Source: Klebsiella pneumoniae (GTDB lineage: Bacteria; Pseudomonadota; Gammaproteobacteria; Ga0077536). From it: DNA of 7,409 nt. The notes beneath the pieces were generated by a model. It had not been told where the DNA came from and did no database searches. It saw only the letters and a list, made by a program, of their open reading frames with translations. Positions within the stretch are counted from its first letter, which is position 1, and each line of letters begins with the position of its first letter. Positions 5,521-7,409 of this stretch are shown one piece after another. The position numbers and the translations under genes were made by a program. The stretch lies in the NCBI GenBank assembly GCA_945873015.1, contig CAMCBY010000200.1, positions 1-7,409 of the forward strand, in the 5' to 3' direction.

Positions 5521-6933
5521 TCAGAAGCTGATGTGCGCCTGTGTGTAAAAATAGTTTGAGTCGCCGTTGCCTGATGCCTGCGGGGCATCGTCGAGGAACT
5601 CACCATTGCTGAGCCAGGCACCGCCCACTTCGAGTGCAAGATTGCCTGGCGCGATGGTCCACACAGCATTCCATTCGAGTTGCTGACCGATGAAACTGCC
5701 GGATTGTCCGATACTGTCGCGCACACCGGCGGCGGCCCAGGCATCGCGTGTCTCAGCGAGCCAGTAGCCACGGTGGGCAAGCGTCAATTGCAGCACTGCA
5801 TTTGGTTTGGCGATGACCCGAGCACCGGCCGGGACCAGGTTGGCGCGCGAAAACGCGCCCCACAGGCCGGTCGGGCCAAACTCGAATCGACGGGCGCTGA
5901 ACAGGGTATCGAAGCGCCCATTGTCACCGTCGTTCGGATCTTCGTCACCGCTCGCATAGTCGAACTGCGCAACGACGCGCGGCGCCCAAGGCGCGACGAA
6001 GCTATAGCCAAGCTGGGCGTGTTGCAGGTGGGCGAAGTGATCGAGATCGCGCCGGTCGACTGCGAAATTAGTTGCTCGCACCTCGCCGAACTGCAGTATG
6101 GATTCCCACTCGAAATCGAATCGTCCCACCGACGGCTCACGCCACCAGCGCAGGCCCGGTGAATAGATACGTCGATTGCGCGTAGCAAAGCGCTCATCGC
6201 TTTCGTTGAAGCCGACCAGATAGCCTTCGACGCGGGCGTCGCCGGCTAGCGGCGCGCTGCACAGAGCAGCGGCCCACAACACGCTCCCGCTGTCCTCTTC
6301 ATCGAAACCGCTGGCATCGCTGGCCAGCGCGCTGCGGCCATCGGGCCGACGCGCGACCGGCATGACCGCGAGCACGCGGGACTCCCAACCCCTCGTACCG
6401 ATCATCTGCCAATCGGCCCCGGTGAAGCCATTAATCGTATTACGGAAGGCGCTGCGAGCGATCAGGCGGCGCCCACCGAAGTCGATGGTCTGGCGACCGA
6501 TGGTCACTGCGCTACTTTTGACCGCCGCGCTAGGCGCTTCAACGCGCCAGCCAAGATAGGCTTGCAACAACTCGGCGGAATTGACTTGTGAGGTGTCCAG
6601 GGGCGTGCCGCGGTCGTCCAGCATCAGCCGTGCATCGAGCATTTCGGCGCCGGCGCGCCAGGCACCCTTGCGCGCCTCGGCCGCAACCAAGGTGCGTGAC
6701 GCCAGGCCCTGGTCGCCACCGCGGCCGCCGCGGCGAAATTGTCCGTCGATCGACTCATAGCGCATGCGGTGCTGGACTGACAGCGTCAGCCAGTCGGGTA
6801 AGGCCAGCGCGCTCTGCAGCCGCCATGGGCGGGCCGCGGACGTGGCATCGGTGGCGTAACTGGCGACGCCGGGCAGCAGTAGGAGACTGAGGAGGGCGAC
6901 ACGAAGTGCCAAGCGGTGTGTGTGTGGTTCCAT
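5521..6933 (-). CDS. Outer-membrane porin of the alginate-export family
   Basis: A 470-residue protein with a signal peptide (MEPHTHRLALRVALLSLLLLPGVASYA, cleavage about residue 27) and a beta-barrel ending YFYTQAHISF, with the C-terminal phenylalanine usual for outer-membrane proteins. It carries marks of the alginate-export (AlgE-like) family: an early SVQHRMRYESIDGQF strand, IGRQTIDFGGRRLIARSAFRNTINGFTG in the middle, and the periplasm- or pore-facing DYASGDEDPNDGDNGRFDTLF in the later part. Family members form channels for anionic substrates, but most, like this one, are not known to carry alginate, and no alginate genes are near. The frame opens further up, to a GTG at 7014, but only the ATG at 6933 puts the signal peptide at the start. 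No clear ribosome site precedes it. It is transcribed away from tupA. Confidence 0.82.
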   Translation of the reverse strand: MEPHTHRLALRVALLSLLLLPGVASYATDATSAARPWRLQSALALPDWLTLSVQHRMRYESIDGQFRRGGRGGDQGLASRTLVAAEARKGAWRAGAEMLDARLMLDDRGTPLDTSQVNSAELLQAYLGWRVEAPSAAVKSSAVTIGRQTIDFGGRRLIARSAFRNTINGFTGADWQMIGTRGWESRVLAVMPVARRPDGRSALASDASGFDEEDSGSVLWAAALCSAPLAGDARVEGYLVGFNESDERFATRNRRIYSPGLRWWREPSVGRFDFEWESILQFGEVRATNFAVDRRDLDHFAHLQHAQLGYSFVAPWAPRVVAQFDYASGDEDPNDGDNGRFDTLFSARRFEFGPTGLWGAFSRANLVPAGARVIAKPNAVLQLTLAHRGYWLAETRDAWAAAGVRDSIGQSGSFIGQQLEWNAVWTIAPGNLALEVGGAWLSNGEFLDDAPQASGNGDSNYFYTQAHISF

Positions 6934-7025
6934 GGGCGCGCAATATAAGGACGAACACCGCGCACTGAAACTTGCAGCCTCGAACCTATTTGTTCCTGGC
7001 GCAATGACGTTCACCCTTCGTGCCC
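6934..7025. promoter_or_regulatory. Shared control region between divergent porin and tupA
   Basis: The 92 bases between the two ATGs must hold both promoters. On the minus strand TTATAT lies about 9 bases before the porin ATG, with TTTCAG 16 bases further up. If used, this would give an almost leaderless porin mRNA, matching the lack of a ribosome site. Neither gene has a good Shine-Dalgarno. I see no convincing ModE-type palindrome. Confidence 0.35.
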
Positions 7026-7409
7026 ATGCACATACTCAACCCCCGGCACTCGCCCTTGCACCGCCTGACGGTCTTGATCGGCCTGGTACTTGGCATCGTC
7101 ATACTCGGCGGGTGCGTGCCAGCGGCTCATGCCGAACAGCGCTTGCGACTCGCAACCACCACCAGCACCGAGAACTCCGGGCTGCTGGCCGCCATCCATC
7201 CCAGCTTCGAGCGCGCCCACGGCGTGGTCATCGACGTTATCGCGGTGGGTAGTGGCAAAGCCCTCGAATTGGGAGACAACGGCGACGTCGACGTGGTGCT
7301 GGTCCACGATCCGGACGCCGAGGCCGCCTTTGTCGCGTCCGGCGCCGGCGTTGATCGCCGCGCCGTGATGTACAACGATTTTGTAATCGTCGGGCCGCCG
7401 GCTGACCCG
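7026..7409 (+). CDS. tupA: Tungstate ABC transporter substrate-binding protein, N-terminal part (runs off window)
   Basis: TupA captures tungstate in the periplasm and hands it to the TupB/TupC transporter. The 128 visible residues carry a signal sequence (hydrophobic 14-29) and then LRLATTTSTENSGLL, VIAVGSGKALELG, GDVDVVLVHDPDAE and MYNDFVIVGPPADP. This series is the signature of TupA; the TTTST and GSGKAL segments belong to the oxyanion-binding site in this family. Molybdate ModA and phosphate PstS read differently at these sites. LGGC (C30) is a possible lipobox, but AHA-EQ (34-38) is also a fair signal peptidase I site, so anchoring is uncertain. The in-frame TGA at 7005 limits the start to the GTG at 7020 or the ATG at 7026; ATG is preferred. 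There is no ribosome site. tupB and tupC would be expected to the right of the window. Confidence 0.88.
   Translation, partial: MHILNPRHSPLHRLTVLIGLVLGIVILGGCVPAAHAEQRLRLATTTSTENSGLLAAIHPSFERAHGVVIDVIAVGSGKALELGDNGDVDVVLVHDPDAEAAFVASGAGVDRRAVMYNDFVIVGPPADP

Noticed and set aside
5680..6162. 160-codon plus frame inside the porin
   Set aside because: It is antisense to the porin, whose signal peptide, family motifs and C-terminal phenylalanine are clear.
6934..7014. Upstream GTG start for the porin at 7014
   Set aside because: It would put 27 non-signal residues before the signal peptide and overlap the tupA control region; no ribosome site supports it.
7011..7375. Minus frames opposite tupA
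   Set aside because: The plus strand encodes an unbroken TupA signature; these are shadows.
1..7409. CRISPR arrays, tRNA or rRNA genes, toxin-antitoxin or defence operons
   Set aside because: No spaced direct repeats, tRNA-like cloverleaf, rRNA sequence or recognisable defence proteins were seen on either strand.

Overview
The window is GC-rich proteobacterial DNA, probably gamma- or betaproteobacterial. This rests on an alginate-export-type outer-membrane porin, a TupA tungstate-binding protein, F-type TraL/TraE conjugation proteins and GC-biased codon use. The genus cannot be read from the sequence.

Layout. Bases 1-374 (minus) hold the N-terminal part of an IS1182-family transposase that runs off the left edge, followed outward by a probable IS end. 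Bases 701-928 (plus) hold the decayed C-terminal piece of an IS91-family (Y2) transposase. Bases 929-1450 have no confident gene. They carry two hairpins and a plus frame open from 1042 to 1449 that looks partly coding; its stop lies one base from the stop of the next gene. Bases 4219-1451 (minus) encode a complete 922-residue membrane hybrid sensor kinase: TM-sensor-TM-PAS-PAS-HisKA-HATPase-REC. Bases 4220-4655 are non-coding, with a possible promoter and several small repeats. Bases 5230-4656 (minus) hold overlapping traL and truncated traE, a two-gene scrap of an F-type conjugation operon. Bases 5231-5520 hold no certain gene. Bases 6933-5521 (minus) encode an intact porin of the alginate-export family. 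Divergent from it, the first 128 codons of tupA run off the right edge from 7026.

Reading. The left two thirds is accessory DNA: two different transposase remnants and a stranded conjugation fragment surround an apparently intact kinase with no response regulator beside it. The right third looks like ordinary genome: a divergent porin/tungstate-uptake pair sharing a 92-base control region. The two genes could act together in oxyanion uptake, but only their arrangement supports this. No defence system, CRISPR array, RNA gene or clearly new multi-gene system is visible. The best leads are the kinase with a 15-bp in-frame duplication in its ATPase domain, the cryptic convergent frame, the broken traE, and the porin-tupA pairing.
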